64,000 nt of DNA from Alkalicoccus urumqiensis (GCF_002993335.1 NZ_PVNS01000013.1:28471-92470); one strand, 5' to 3'. Positions 1 through 7,856 are shown, counted from the stretch's first letter. The notes: generated by a model not told the origin, from the sequence alone. Program-made: numbers and translations.

Positions 1-589
1 TATAATCCGGCGTCCGCCAGAAAAAGACTTCATTGCGCCGGATTTCATCCATTGTTCTCTCCTCCAGCTCCAGAAGGTCTTCTTCACGGAGAGATCCCAT
101 CGCAAACTGCTCTGTCCAGTCCATAACTAGTGCCGCGTCATCTTCACAGGCGTAGGTTAATTTCCCAGGGGGCTGTTTCCATTCTGCTGCATGATCGAGC
201 TGATAAATGACCTGCCGCTTCACGAGCTTTGCAGATACTGGAGATAACTCCTCCCACGCTTCTGCAAACGCATCAGCCGCCTCGTCACCAGCAGCAATGC
301 CGGCTGTGTCCGGTTTATTATGATAGAGCCATTCTGCTGCTTCCGGCATATACTGCTTTTTCCCGCAGATAATCATTCTTCTTGGCGGTGTCTGAATAAA
401 AATAACAGCAGGCTGATCGTCGATGATTCCGCAGGCAAGAAAAGCATCCCCTCTTTTTCCTTTTTCTTCTTCGCGGACCAGCTGGCGCAGGATACCGAGT
501 GCCAGGTTGTGACGCACTTCATCTTTCTCTAAGTAAGGGGCAGCGAGCCGGTATAACGCGGCAGGGGACGAATACGTATGAATATCCAT
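1..589 (-). CDS. GNAT-like N-acetyltransferase, N-terminal part (3' end outside window)
   Basis: An open frame reads leftward from ATG at 589, preceded by AAGGAGG, and runs off the left edge without a stop, giving about 196 residues. It begins MDIHTYSSPAALYRLAAPYL and has the helical N-terminal half seen in a group of Bacillus proteins annotated as GNAT acetyltransferases. The acetyl-CoA binding core would lie beyond the edge, so the assignment is tentative. The next gene to the right (STAS protein) has the same strand and ends 18 bases before this start, so the two may be cotranscribed. The frame is convincing; the product name is inference. Confidence 0.6.
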   Translation of the reverse strand, partial: MDIHTYSSPAALYRLAAPYLEKDEVRHNLALGILRQLVREEEKGKRGDAFLACGIIDDQPAVIFIQTPPRRMIICGKKQYMPEAAEWLYHNKPDTAGIAAGDEAADAFAEAWEELSPVSAKLVKRQVIYQLDHAAEWKQPPGKLTYACEDDAALVMDWTEQFAMGSLREEDLLELEERTMDEIRRNEVFFWRTPDY

Positions 590-607
590 ATGCAACCTCC
601 TTGAAAA

Positions 608-1450
608 TTACGAATCGGAAACAGTCAGACCGGTTTTTGCAAGCGCCTGAGGCAGATTGTTTACAACGGTAAGCTGATCAAATGAGATACCGAGATGGAC
701 GATCGTCTGGACAAGCTCCGGACGGAGACCGCATAAAATGACCTGCACGCCCGAAATACGAAGCGCATCGTTCAGTTGAAATAAATTCTGTGCCACATAC
801 GTATCGATCGTGTGAACTCCCGATAAATCAAGAATCAGCGTTCTGAGCTTCAACTCCCGGCTCTTTTCAAGTGCCTGACTCATCAGCTGCTGGGAACGAT
901 CGGAATCCACCGAACCGATGATTGGAAGAATGGCTACATCCGATGTTACAGGTACCACTGGTACTGAAAGCTCCAGAATTTCATCCTGTGCATCCTGGAA
1001 CCTGGACTCCTGGCTTTCAAAATAAGCCTGCGTAAACGCATAAATCGCCTGATCAATCATTGGATTAACCGTATCGGCAATATCGAAATACGCTTCAAAT
1101 TCGCCCTGCTCCTCCTGAAACACTGAGCGGATCCGGCTGTACAGTACGCGTCTTAAAACGGGTACGACGAGCATGGCTTTATCCGCCGAAAGCTGGAGTG
1201 ATGCGGCTTCCGTACCAAACGCCCTGCCCCATTCTCTCATCCCTCTGGTACTGGATCCTTCTCCGATTAATTCCATCCCTACTTTTTCAATGAGGGTTCC
1301 CGCATGCTGGATAACAGCATCCGCAGAAATGCGAGTGTAACGAATAGCATGTTTGTCCTGGAATCCCTGATGGATCTCTTCAGCAAGTGTCTGCTGATTA
1401 TCAAGAAGCCTTTTACCAATGAGTTGTTTTAATACTTCTGTTTCCGCCAT
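608..1450 (-). CDS. RsbR-type STAS domain protein (stressosome paralogue)
   Basis: 280 residues. Residues 1-150 are a helical, globin-like non-heme sensor region as in RsbR paralogues; residues 158-275 form a STAS domain. In B. subtilis RsbR proteins assemble with RsbS into the cytoplasmic stressosome and are phosphorylated by the kinase RsbT, which controls sigma-B. Here S183 (in GSVDSDRS) and T217 (in TIDTYVA) stand where RsbRA has its two phosphorylated threonines, the first being Ser instead of Thr. No rsbS, rsbT or sigB lies in the window, so partners must be elsewhere. The gene lies just upstream of the GNAT-like gene on the same strand. Family assignment is firm; the environmental signal is unknown. 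Confidence 0.85.
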   Translation of the reverse strand: MAETEVLKQLIGKRLLDNQQTLAEEIHQGFQDKHAIRYTRISADAVIQHAGTLIEKVGMELIGEGSSTRGMREWGRAFGTEAASLQLSADKAMLVVPVLRRVLYSRIRSVFQEEQGEFEAYFDIADTVNPMIDQAIYAFTQAYFESQESRFQDAQDEILELSVPVVPVTSDVAILPIIGSVDSDRSQQLMSQALEKSRELKLRTLILDLSGVHTIDTYVAQNLFQLNDALRISGVQVILCGLRPELVQTIVHLGISFDQLTVVNNLPQALAKTGLTVSDS

Positions 1451-1554
1451 TTTTATCCCCCTCTTCCAATGTTGAACTTATATCTATTCTACTAGAAACA
1501 GCCGGCTTGCACAGAAAAATTTTTTGTATAGCCCTGCTGGTTCTTTTTCCCTGC

Positions 1555-1560
1555 TATACT
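1555..1560 (+). promoter_or_regulatory. Extended -10 promoter for the 47-residue membrane protein
   Basis: TGCTATACT (1552-1560) is an extended -10 element of sigma-A type. No good -35 lies at 17 bases. The 16 bases TTTCCCTGCTATACTG recur before the small gene at 12454. Confidence 0.45.
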
Positions 1561-1591
1561 GGAAAACAGCCTTGGAAAAGGAGGCTTTATC

Positions 1592-1735
1592 ATGCCGGGC
1601 CATATACCTGTTGAAAAAATGAACAGCAAGACGAAAACGAACAAAAGCCGGGGGCGCTTCTTATTTCTTGGCGCTTTTGCTGCAGCCGCAGTCTGGGCAG
1701 TGGTCCAGTTCAGCGGATTATTTCCATCCATTTAG
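1592..1735 (+). CDS. Small single-span membrane protein, 47 residues
   Basis: ATG at 1592 follows AAAAGGAGGCTTT, an ideal ribosome binding site, and the frame ends at TAG 1733-1735. The protein starts MPGHIPVEKMNSKTKTNKSR and then has one hydrophobic span (about residues 23-44), a basic cytosolic-looking N-terminus and a very short C-terminus. It has its own extended -10 element and a hairpin terminator directly downstream, so it is probably a monocistronic gene. I do not recognise a family and give no function. Confidence 0.65.
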   Translation: MPGHIPVEKMNSKTKTNKSRGRFLFLGAFAAAAVWAVVQFSGLFPSI

Positions 1736-1749
1736 AAAGGCGGACGACA

Positions 1750-1790
1750 AGAAGAAGAGAGCGCCCTGATCCGGAGCGCTCTCTTCTTCT
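1750..1790. terminator. Bidirectional hairpin between convergent genes
   Basis: A 15-base stem (AGAAGAAGAGAGCGC, 1750-1764, with its complement at 1776-1790) sits between the small membrane protein gene and the convergent map gene. There is no strong T tract. Confidence 0.6.
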
Positions 1791-1817
1791 GCGTTGCTCT
1801 ATTCGTTACCGGCTGTA

Positions 1818-2588
1818 CTACAGATCCAGGAGGTCTGTACGGTCCTGCTCCGTTGTAATAATCGGTTCCCCTTTTTGAATAACGAGCGTATGCTCATACT
1901 GGGAAGACAGCGATCCATCGCGTGTTCTTGCTGTCCATCCGTTGTTATCCATCTTGGACTCCCATCCGCCGGTATTAATCATTGGTTCAATCGTAATGAC
2001 CATGCCTTCTTTCAGGCGGACGCCGCGGCCGGCTTTTCCATAGTGCGGAATATTCGGCTCTTCGTGGATCGTCGGTCCGATGCCGTGCCCTGCAAAATCG
2101 CGCACGATACCAAAGCCGTATGGCTCAACGTGGGCTTCAATAGCGGCGCCGATATCGCCGATCCGGTTACCGTGGCGCGCCTGCTCTATGCCTTTGTACA
2201 GAGCCTCTTTCGTAACACGGTTCAGCGTCTTTATCTCTTCCGGCACACTTCCAACTTCGTATGTCCATGCCGAATCTGCAAGCCCACCGTTCAGCTCCAC
2301 GACGAAATCCATCGTCACAACGTCGCCTTCTTTCAGCTTTTCTCTCCGTGGAAAGCCGTGGCAGATTTCATCGTTGATCGACGCACACGTTGCAAATTCA
2401 TACCCCTGATATCCTTTCTGCGCTGCTGTTGCACCATGCGCCTCCAAGGTTTTCTCGACAAACGCATCGATTTCTTTCGTCGTAATACCCGGCTTGATCA
2501 TCTCCGCAATTTTCTTGTGAATACTCGCAACAAGAACTCCCGCTTCCTTCATAAGCTCAATTTCTCTGGACGATTTTCGTTGAATCAT
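1818..2588 (-). CDS. map: Methionine aminopeptidase, type I
   Basis: 256 residues from ATG 2588, preceded by AAAGGATGT. A frame 12 codons longer exists (to 2624) but has no better start signal. The enzyme removes the initiator methionine from nascent proteins in the cytoplasm. All five metal ligands of the pita-bread fold are visible: D94 (VTMDF), D105 (ADSAW), H168 (GHGIG), E201 (ITIEP) and E232 (QYEHT), with substrate histidine H77 in ICHGFP. It is not in the ribosomal protein cluster with adk and secY, where bacilli usually keep map, so it may be a second copy of the YflG kind. Function is clear; whether it is the essential copy is not. Confidence 0.93.
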   Translation of the reverse strand: MIQRKSSREIELMKEAGVLVASIHKKIAEMIKPGITTKEIDAFVEKTLEAHGATAAQKGYQGYEFATCASINDEICHGFPRREKLKEGDVVTMDFVVELNGGLADSAWTYEVGSVPEEIKTLNRVTKEALYKGIEQARHGNRIGDIGAAIEAHVEPYGFGIVRDFAGHGIGPTIHEEPNIPHYGKAGRGVRLKEGMVITIEPMINTGGWESKMDNNGWTARTRDGSLSSQYEHTLVIQKGEPIITTEQDRTDLLDL

Positions 2589-2667
2589 TGTGGCACATCC
2601 TTTATCTGTATTCGCTGGCCCCACACGGGAGACCGCTCCTGTTTTTTACCTTCTATAGTTTAGCAAG

Positions 2668-2820
2668 TTATCGCCGTTCTAGCAAAAACAAGCAGCCTAT
2701 TCCGGCAATGCTGATGACATAGCCCCACCAGACCGGTTCAAAAAAGAGACGGAGGACGGGTCCGGTGAGCGCCGCTGCCAGTGCTGCAATATACATGAGC
2801 CCTTTTCCCACCGGGCTCAT
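2668..2820 (-). CDS. Small membrane protein of the pilin-like locus, 50 residues
   Basis: ATG at 2820 overlaps the stop of the upstream pilin-like gene as ATGA, the usual mark of translational coupling, and the frame ends at TAA 2668-2670. The product starts MSPVGKGLMYIAALAAALTG and has two short hydrophobic stretches separated by an LRLFFEPVWW segment, ending LLERR. It has no prepilin motif. Its position as last gene of the leftward pilin-like unit suggests an accessory role there, which is inference; no family is recognised. Confidence 0.6.
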   Translation of the reverse strand: MSPVGKGLMYIAALAAALTGPVLRLFFEPVWWGYVISIAGIGCLFLLERR

Positions 2821-3983
2821 TGTGAGTTCCCCGAACGGAGAATCCAGCCTGATGTACTGGTGATCGGCTGGGAGCCGCCTCCCCCTCCGCTGCTGGTCGT
2901 AATTCCGGCATAATTAATTGCGCCCTGTTCCCATTCAGACTCTACATTTTCAACGCTGCAGGAGGATACTTTATTTAATTCCTCGTGTTCAGGACTCCCT
3001 GTGTTCTCTTCGTCATTTTCGGCAAGATGCTTTTGAATACGATTCCCATTCTTAATATACACAAAGCCATTCACACAAACCCTGGCCTGCTGTTGAAGGG
3101 TTATAGTTTCGGTCACCATATCTTTGCCTACTACAATAAAACTTTCTCTATCAGGTCTTTGTGTCTGCAGATTATCTTTCCCATTTTTAGGGTCTACATG
3201 ATAAAAATAATCTTCTATCCTCAAAACGCTTCGCTGCTTTAACTCGATCTTTCCCTCTGCAAATAAGTCCCCAGTGATCGTTTTTTCCCCTGCACCTTTT
3301 TTTAGAGTAACTCCATCTGTAAACAAGACATCTCCAGAAGGAAAATCATCGTTTTGGTTTATATCCTTCTCATTAAAGACAGAACCACCTTCCTCTCTAA
3401 AACGATCGGAATCCAGATTACGCTCCGCGACTTCTTCCACCCGGCCCGGTTCTGAATTTCCTCCGCCATCAAGCTGAAAGGAGAACTCCAGCAGCTGCGC
3501 TTCCCTGCTTTCCCGGCCGCCTGCTTCGCCGATCGACTCATAGCGGATTTGAATACCCGCTCCGTCCTCAGAAGTATCCAGCGTAACCGCTTCCGGGATG
3601 ACCGCTGCTGCTCCTTCCCCATCTGATGCCGGTGTAATCCCGAGCGGATCAGCAGCTGTGAACCGGCTGTATTCGTCCTGTAAAGAATTCCGCAGATACG
3701 CATATAGATCCTCCAGGTCCCGGCTTCCGATTCGTCTCTCTTCCTCTTCCCATAGAGCCGCTTCAAAGGTGCGGATGCTTTCTTCGATTGATACAGCCGT
3801 GCGCTGCTGGAAATAGCGTTCGCCGTATGTACGCATTTCATCCGCTTTCGCCTGTGCTTTCACTACTTCCACCTGCTGAGCACTCGTCAGCGTCTGGTTG
3901 ATAAGAGGTACTGCAGCAATGCCGACGAGCACAATTGTCAATAAGACAATAAGCAGCGCATACCCCGATTCTTCCTTCAGCAT
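2817..3983 (-). CDS. PilX-like prepilin with beta-rich head domain
   Basis: 388 residues; ATG 3983 follows AGGAGGTAGGAC. The N-terminus MLKEESGYALLIVLLTIVL is a short basic/acidic leader followed by a hydrophobic helix with Gly before the hydrophobic stretch, as in type IV prepilins and especially PilX-type minor pilins. Residues about 30-200 are mostly helical and acidic; residues about 235-330 carry short beta repeats (TLKKGAGEKTITGDLFAEG, VLRIEDYF, TITLQQQARVCVNG) typical of a beta-helix. There are only two cysteines, in CVNG and SCSV near the C-terminus, matching the pair in the divergent protein at 4529. It lies 13 bases after the PilV-like gene. No pilus motor is nearby. The role is inferred. 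Confidence 0.7.
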   Translation of the reverse strand: MLKEESGYALLIVLLTIVLVGIAAVPLINQTLTSAQQVEVVKAQAKADEMRTYGERYFQQRTAVSIEESIRTFEAALWEEEERRIGSRDLEDLYAYLRNSLQDEYSRFTAADPLGITPASDGEGAAAVIPEAVTLDTSEDGAGIQIRYESIGEAGGRESREAQLLEFSFQLDGGGNSEPGRVEEVAERNLDSDRFREEGGSVFNEKDINQNDDFPSGDVLFTDGVTLKKGAGEKTITGDLFAEGKIELKQRSVLRIEDYFYHVDPKNGKDNLQTQRPDRESFIVVGKDMVTETITLQQQARVCVNGFVYIKNGNRIQKHLAENDEENTGSPEHEELNKVSSCSVENVESEWEQGAINYAGITTSSGGGGGSQPITSTSGWILRSGNSQ

Positions 3984-3996
3984 GTCCTACCTCCTA

Positions 3997-4458
3997 TCAT
4001 GATAAATCCTGTTCATAGAGAAGCCGCTGCATCGTACTCAGCACCTCTCCTGCTTCATTTGTGATGCGCACCTGTACTTCGTAGGCTCCAAGCGACTCCA
4101 GAGAGTTTCCTCCAGCTTCCACCGGGCCGCGGGCTGTCTGAATCTGAGGGTAAAAACGGTCACCGCGGTTCCCTTCCATGTAATATCCGGCACTGTCCAC
4201 TCCATCTGCCAGGACGGTGAAAAAATCGTTGGACGGCGGACCTCCTTCCAGGTCATCCGCTTCCTCCTGCGTCATCATGGTTTCCGCCTGATCAAGCAGA
4301 TATTGGTTGATATTCACTTCTTCGATTTCTGCCTCATTTCTATCGGCAAACAGTGCTGTCTGGGTAAAGACACTGACAAGAGCGATGCCGACTGCCGATA
4401 AAATCACAAGGGAGGCAAGAATTTCTATTAATGTGGCGCCTCGTTCATTTCGATGCAT
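3997..4458 (-). CDS. PilV-like prepilin (minor pseudopilin)
   Basis: 153 residues from ATG 4458, which has GAGGAGG eight bases upstream; a five-codon longer frame lacks such a site. The leader MHRNERG is followed by ATLIEILASLVILSAVGIAL, the classical prepilin signature: Gly at -1 and Glu at +5 of the mature protein, then a hydrophobic helix. Such proteins are cleaved and N-methylated by prepilin peptidase and built into pili or pseudopili at the membrane. The rest (QTALFADRNEAEIEEVNINQ onward) resembles PilV-type minor pilins and lacks cysteine. It is the first gene of the leftward unit, divergent from the PilW-like gene. Prepilin class is firm; the PilV label is by resemblance. Confidence 0.75.
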   Translation of the reverse strand: MHRNERGATLIEILASLVILSAVGIALVSVFTQTALFADRNEAEIEEVNINQYLLDQAETMMTQEEADDLEGGPPSNDFFTVLADGVDSAGYYMEGNRGDRFYPQIQTARGPVEAGGNSLESLGAYEVQVRITNEAGEVLSTMQRLLYEQDLS

Positions 4459-4489
4459 GATCTTCCTCCTCAATCCCCGTTTCAGCTGG

Positions 4490-4505
4490 TATACTGTCTA
4501 GTATA
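4490..4505. promoter_or_regulatory. Palindrome with back-to-back -10 elements between the divergent prepilin genes
   Basis: TATACT-GTCT-AGTATA (4490-4505) is a 6+6 palindrome in the 70-base gap between the two prepilin starts. It gives TATACT on both strands, and a further TATACT lies at 4502-4507 for the rightward gene. No convincing -35 is visible for either direction. Confidence 0.4.
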
Positions 4506-4528
4506 CTATGGAAAAGAAAGGGAAGCAT

Positions 4529-6088
4529 ATGCTTATGAACCGATTAAGCCAGCAGCGTGGAGCGAGTCTTCTCGAAGTTTTGAGTGTCATTGTGCTCTTA
4601 TCCATTGTAGGAGCCGTGGCCTACTCTTTTTTAATGAATACATTTTTATTTGAGGACCGGGTGACAGAACGGCAGTCGCTCGTTCAGGAAGTGAACCTGC
4701 TTTCCGCCGATTTAAGACGGCTCCATGAAAGCGGAGCGCCAATCTATTACGACGGATCGATGCTCTATGAAGGGCGCGGCGCCGACCGGCCGATTCTGAA
4801 CGAAGATATCCGCATTGAATCGTTTTATGCTAATGAAAATGAACTCGCACCGGGAACGAGTATCACGCTGACACAGGATACATACCGGTTTGAGGGCACT
4901 ATTACCGCCGGCGGCTACAACCACGAACTGCGTACAGCGTCCCGCCGGACCGGCGCGTTTGTATATGACCCCGGTGCAGGAAATGAGGACGTAGAGCCTG
5001 AACCGCCTCCTGAAGAGCCGCTTCCGCCTGAAGCGCTGGAAGACATTACGTTTCCCTCCAGACCGGACATTAACAGCATGCCTCTTTTTTCTTCAGAAGC
5101 CTATGGCGACGTGCAATCGGGTGCCGCAATAACTCCTTGGGAACTTGATGACGTTGCAGAAGATAACGTAGTGCACGATGGACGGCTTATACTTTATCGA
5201 AATGCTTCTGCATTTAGAACGAATAACGACCAGCCGCTGTCATTTAACATTGACCATTCGCTTCTTCGGGAAGGGAATCTGACCATTGGATCTGACATTT
5301 TCATTAACACCGGCTATTATGTCTGGGTGGATGGAAATCTAACGATGGAAGACGGCTCCGCGATCAATGCGGAGAACGGTGCAAGAATACAAGGGGATGC
5401 CACGATGCAGGGTGGCAGTGAACTTGCCGCATCCCAGCTTCAGCTGACAGGTACTGCAGCGCTCCAGTCGGATTCTGTCCTTACCATTGCCGGTCCTTCC
5501 ACCATCGACGGACCGCTCACGATGGATCGTGACAGTATCTTTACGACCGGCTCCCTCCGCCTCGGCGGCGCCGGCACCTTCCGTTCCAACGCTGTTTTGG
5601 CTTCGGAGAACGAAGTCACGATCGGCGGGGAGGCGACGTTTCAGGAGAATGTCAACGTACAGGCAGGATCGCTGTTTATCGATGGCAATATGCGAGTGAC
5701 CGGCACCCCGGTTATACAAATCGACGGGGATGCGGGCATTAACGGCGGCCTGACGACAGAAAATACGATGTACATGACTGTCGGCGGCGATCTCGTGCTT
5801 GAAAACGGCGCAGCTCTCAGGCAGGACCCGGTTGTCACGATCGGCGGCACGCTCACCAGCCGGGACGATTTCAGCTACCAGTCCGGATCCACCATTATTG
5901 TAGAAGGCAATGCCGACATCCGCGGCAATATCGGCTCCAATTCGCCATATGATCAAGGATCCATGTGTGTGCAGGGGTCACTTTCTCTCGAAGGAGAAGC
6001 TTATCCAGGCGTAGACATTACGAACAGCGGAAGCGACTGCAGTAACCTGAGTCCTGGTGAACTGCGCGTCCTCGGACCAATTCTGTAA
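4529..6088 (+). CDS. PilW-like prepilin with large beta-helical head
   Basis: 519 residues from ATG 4529, preceded by AAAGGGAAG; an upstream in-frame ATG (4508) has no ribosome site. Leader MLMNRLSQQRG then ASLLEVLSVIVLLSIVGAVA is a prepilin signature with Glu at +5. The following helix (FEDRVTERQSLVQEVNLLSA) is PilW-like. A proline/glutamate hinge (about residues 158-172) leads to a long run, about residues 240-490, of short alternating units such as LTIGSDIFI, VTIGGEATF, LFIDGNMRV and VTIGGTLTS, as in right-handed beta-helices or bactofilin-like proteins. Two cysteines occur, in MCVQG and SDCSN, matching the PilX-like protein. It is transcribed away from the PilV/PilX-like unit. It is far larger than ordinary minor pilins. 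Confidence 0.72.
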   Translation: MLMNRLSQQRGASLLEVLSVIVLLSIVGAVAYSFLMNTFLFEDRVTERQSLVQEVNLLSADLRRLHESGAPIYYDGSMLYEGRGADRPILNEDIRIESFYANENELAPGTSITLTQDTYRFEGTITAGGYNHELRTASRRTGAFVYDPGAGNEDVEPEPPPEEPLPPEALEDITFPSRPDINSMPLFSSEAYGDVQSGAAITPWELDDVAEDNVVHDGRLILYRNASAFRTNNDQPLSFNIDHSLLREGNLTIGSDIFINTGYYVWVDGNLTMEDGSAINAENGARIQGDATMQGGSELAASQLQLTGTAALQSDSVLTIAGPSTIDGPLTMDRDSIFTTGSLRLGGAGTFRSNAVLASENEVTIGGEATFQENVNVQAGSLFIDGNMRVTGTPVIQIDGDAGINGGLTTENTMYMTVGGDLVLENGAALRQDPVVTIGGTLTSRDDFSYQSGSTIIVEGNADIRGNIGSNSPYDQGSMCVQGSLSLEGEAYPGVDITNSGSDCSNLSPGELRVLGPIL

Positions 6089-6100
6089 CTGGAGGTAATT

Positions 6101-6622
6101 ATGCAGATCGTTCCTTTTCAATCATCTCATTACCCTTTTCTCATAGAATGGGTAAACAGCGGAAACCGGGCGGATATGGTGCGCTGGGCCGGAACGACGT
6201 TCACCTACCCGCTCACCGAAGCACAGCTGGAAACGTATGCTCATGAAAGCGATGCGGAGATCTATACGCTTCTCGACGACAGCTCCCGCCCGGCCGGTCA
6301 CATCGCTCTCCGCAGAATCGATCATGAGCACCATTCGGCAAGAATTGGAAAGATCATGACCGCTCCTTCTGTCCGTGGCCGGGGTTGTACGCCGATGATG
6401 CTCGATTTTGTACTCAAGCGGGCGTTCCTGGAGCTGTCCCTCCACCGTGTTTCACTCGGCGTGTTTACCAACAACCCAGCTGCCCGCCGCATTTATGAGA
6501 ACTATGGTTTTCAAACAGAAGGTATTTTCCGGGATGTCCGTTATATTGACGGATATTACTGGGATCTCTGCGAAATGGCCGTATTGTCGAATGAATTCGA
6601 TCGTTTTCGACAAAATGTGTGA
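6101..6622 (+). CDS. RimJ/RimL-type GNAT N-acetyltransferase
   Basis: 173 residues; ATG 6101 is preceded by GGAGGTAATT, 12 bases after the PilW-like gene, so cotranscription is likely. It transfers acetyl from acetyl-CoA to an unknown amine. The acetyl-CoA loop is VRGRGCTPMML (R-G-x-G) near residues 93-103, followed by LHRVSLGVFTNNPAARRIYENYGF, the motif B and Asn/Tyr region of Acetyltransf_3 proteins. Substrate cannot be read from sequence; the family includes ribosomal protein, aminoglycoside and small-molecule acetylases. Its attachment to the pilin-like locus may be chance. Confidence 0.85.
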   Translation: MQIVPFQSSHYPFLIEWVNSGNRADMVRWAGTTFTYPLTEAQLETYAHESDAEIYTLLDDSSRPAGHIALRRIDHEHHSARIGKIMTAPSVRGRGCTPMMLDFVLKRAFLELSLHRVSLGVFTNNPAARRIYENYGFQTEGIFRDVRYIDGYYWDLCEMAVLSNEFDRFRQNV

Positions 6623-6698
6623 AAATCTTCAATAGTTTGCAGAAACATTTCAACCTGTGACAATGTGAAGTCACTATATTAAATAAAGTGAAAACACC

Positions 6699-6727
6699 TT
6701 GTAACTCCCTTGAGGCGCTGATAATAT
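6699..6727 (+). promoter_or_regulatory. Sigma-A-like promoter of the 3D-domain gene
   Basis: TTGTAA (6699-6704), 17 bases, TAATAT (6722-6727), leaving a leader of about 50 bases. Upstream lies an inverted repeat GTGAC-8-GTCAC (6657-6674) that may be an operator. Confidence 0.5.
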
Positions 6728-6783
6728 TGGTCTCGTTGAGCAACACAGCGCAGATCAAGCGCAATCAAGGAGGTTCTTATAAA

Positions 6784-7791
6784 ATGAACAAATTTCGTAC
6801 ACTAAAGTCAATTAAGCAGCTGGGTATCACAGCAGCGGCTGCAGGGGCAATCCTGTTTGTCGGTGGCACTGCCGCAGGTGCAGAAGAAAATAATAGTTTT
6901 GGCGATGACCTGCTGACTGAAGGAACAGTCTCTCAGGATGTTGTCGAATTGGAAGAGCTGCTTTCCGGAGCAGGCGTATTTGATGGAGAAGTAAACAGCA
7001 CTTACGGCGCTGACACGTCAGCTGCTGTCCGCACGTATCAGGAAAGCAACGGCCTGATGACAGATGGTATTGCAGGAGTACAGACACTCGGCGCCCTCTC
7101 CGAACTTGAGCGCGGCGATTCCGGCTACCTCGTAGAAGAGCTTCAGTCCGAACTAGCGGACCTTGGCTACTACAGCTTTGATGTAGATGGCATCTTCGGC
7201 CCAATCACAGAAGAAGCAGTCGTTTCTTTCCAGCAGTCCCAGGGACTGAACGGTCAGTCCGGAATTGCCGGAGCAGAAACATTCGCAGCACTTCTGAATC
7301 CTGGTCAGGCATCTGCAGCACAGCCTGCTGAAGCACCGGCAGAAGAAGCAGCGGAACCTGCTCAGGAAGAAGCACCAGCGGAAGAGCCTGCTGAAGAACC
7401 AGTAGAAGAGCCTGCGCAGGAAGAAGAAGTCCAGGCTGCAGAAACAACAGAAGCATCTGAACCGGCTCAGGAAGAACCTGCACCGTCCAATGAAGTGGAA
7501 GGTACTACACTGAACATGGAAGCAACTGCCTACACGGCGAACTGCACTGGCTGCACAGGCGTTACGTATACAGGAATTGACCTGAATGCGAACCCGAACC
7601 AGAAAGTCGTCGCAGTAGACCCTGATGTCATTCCACTCGGTTCCACTGTTCACGTGGAAGGCTACGGAACAGCAGTAGCAGGAGACATCGGTGGTGCCAT
7701 TAACGGTAACCGCATCGACCTCTACATGCAGAGCCAGGGCGAAGCCGTTGACTTTGGCCGCCGTAACGTTCAGGTTACTGTTATCGACTAA
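6784..7791 (+). CDS. Secreted cell-wall protein: two peptidoglycan-binding domains and a 3D domain
   Basis: 335 residues from ATG 6784 (AAGGAGGTTCTTATAAA before it); the frame is open further upstream but without a start signal. A signal peptide (residues 1-34, ending GGTAAGA) is followed by two PG_binding_1 repeats (about 45-100 and 108-165; QESNGLMTDGIAG and QQSQGLNGQSGIAG mark their ends), a linker of about 75 residues made of Ala, Glu and Pro, and a C-terminal 3D domain (about 245-335). The three conserved aspartates are present in VAVDP, AGDIGG and NRIDLY; the second motif reads GDIGG instead of the usual DTGG. It resembles YocH-type autolysins that cleave or remodel peptidoglycan. The acidic linker suits a high-salt surface. 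Its own promoter and terminator flank it. Confidence 0.88.
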   Translation: MNKFRTLKSIKQLGITAAAAGAILFVGGTAAGAEENNSFGDDLLTEGTVSQDVVELEELLSGAGVFDGEVNSTYGADTSAAVRTYQESNGLMTDGIAGVQTLGALSELERGDSGYLVEELQSELADLGYYSFDVDGIFGPITEEAVVSFQQSQGLNGQSGIAGAETFAALLNPGQASAAQPAEAPAEEAAEPAQEEAPAEEPAEEPVEEPAQEEEVQAAETTEASEPAQEEPAPSNEVEGTTLNMEATAYTANCTGCTGVTYTGIDLNANPNQKVVAVDPDVIPLGSTVHVEGYGTAVAGDIGGAINGNRIDLYMQSQGEAVDFGRRNVQVTVID

Positions 7792-7813
7792 TTCGTCTTT
7801 AAGCTGCACCATT

Positions 7814-7856
7814 TAAAGGCCCGCTTTCCGGCAATCCGGGGCGGGCCTTATTATAT
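7814..7856 (+). terminator. Rho-independent terminator after the 3D-domain gene
   Basis: Stem AAGGCCCGC (7816-7824) with GCGGGCCTT (7841-7849), followed by ATTATAT. Confidence 0.8.

Noticed and set aside
6600..6783. A c-di-AMP (ydaO-type) riboswitch before the 3D-domain gene
   Set aside because: Some wall hydrolase genes have one, but the leader here is only about 50 bases after the predicted promoter and lacks the conserved core.
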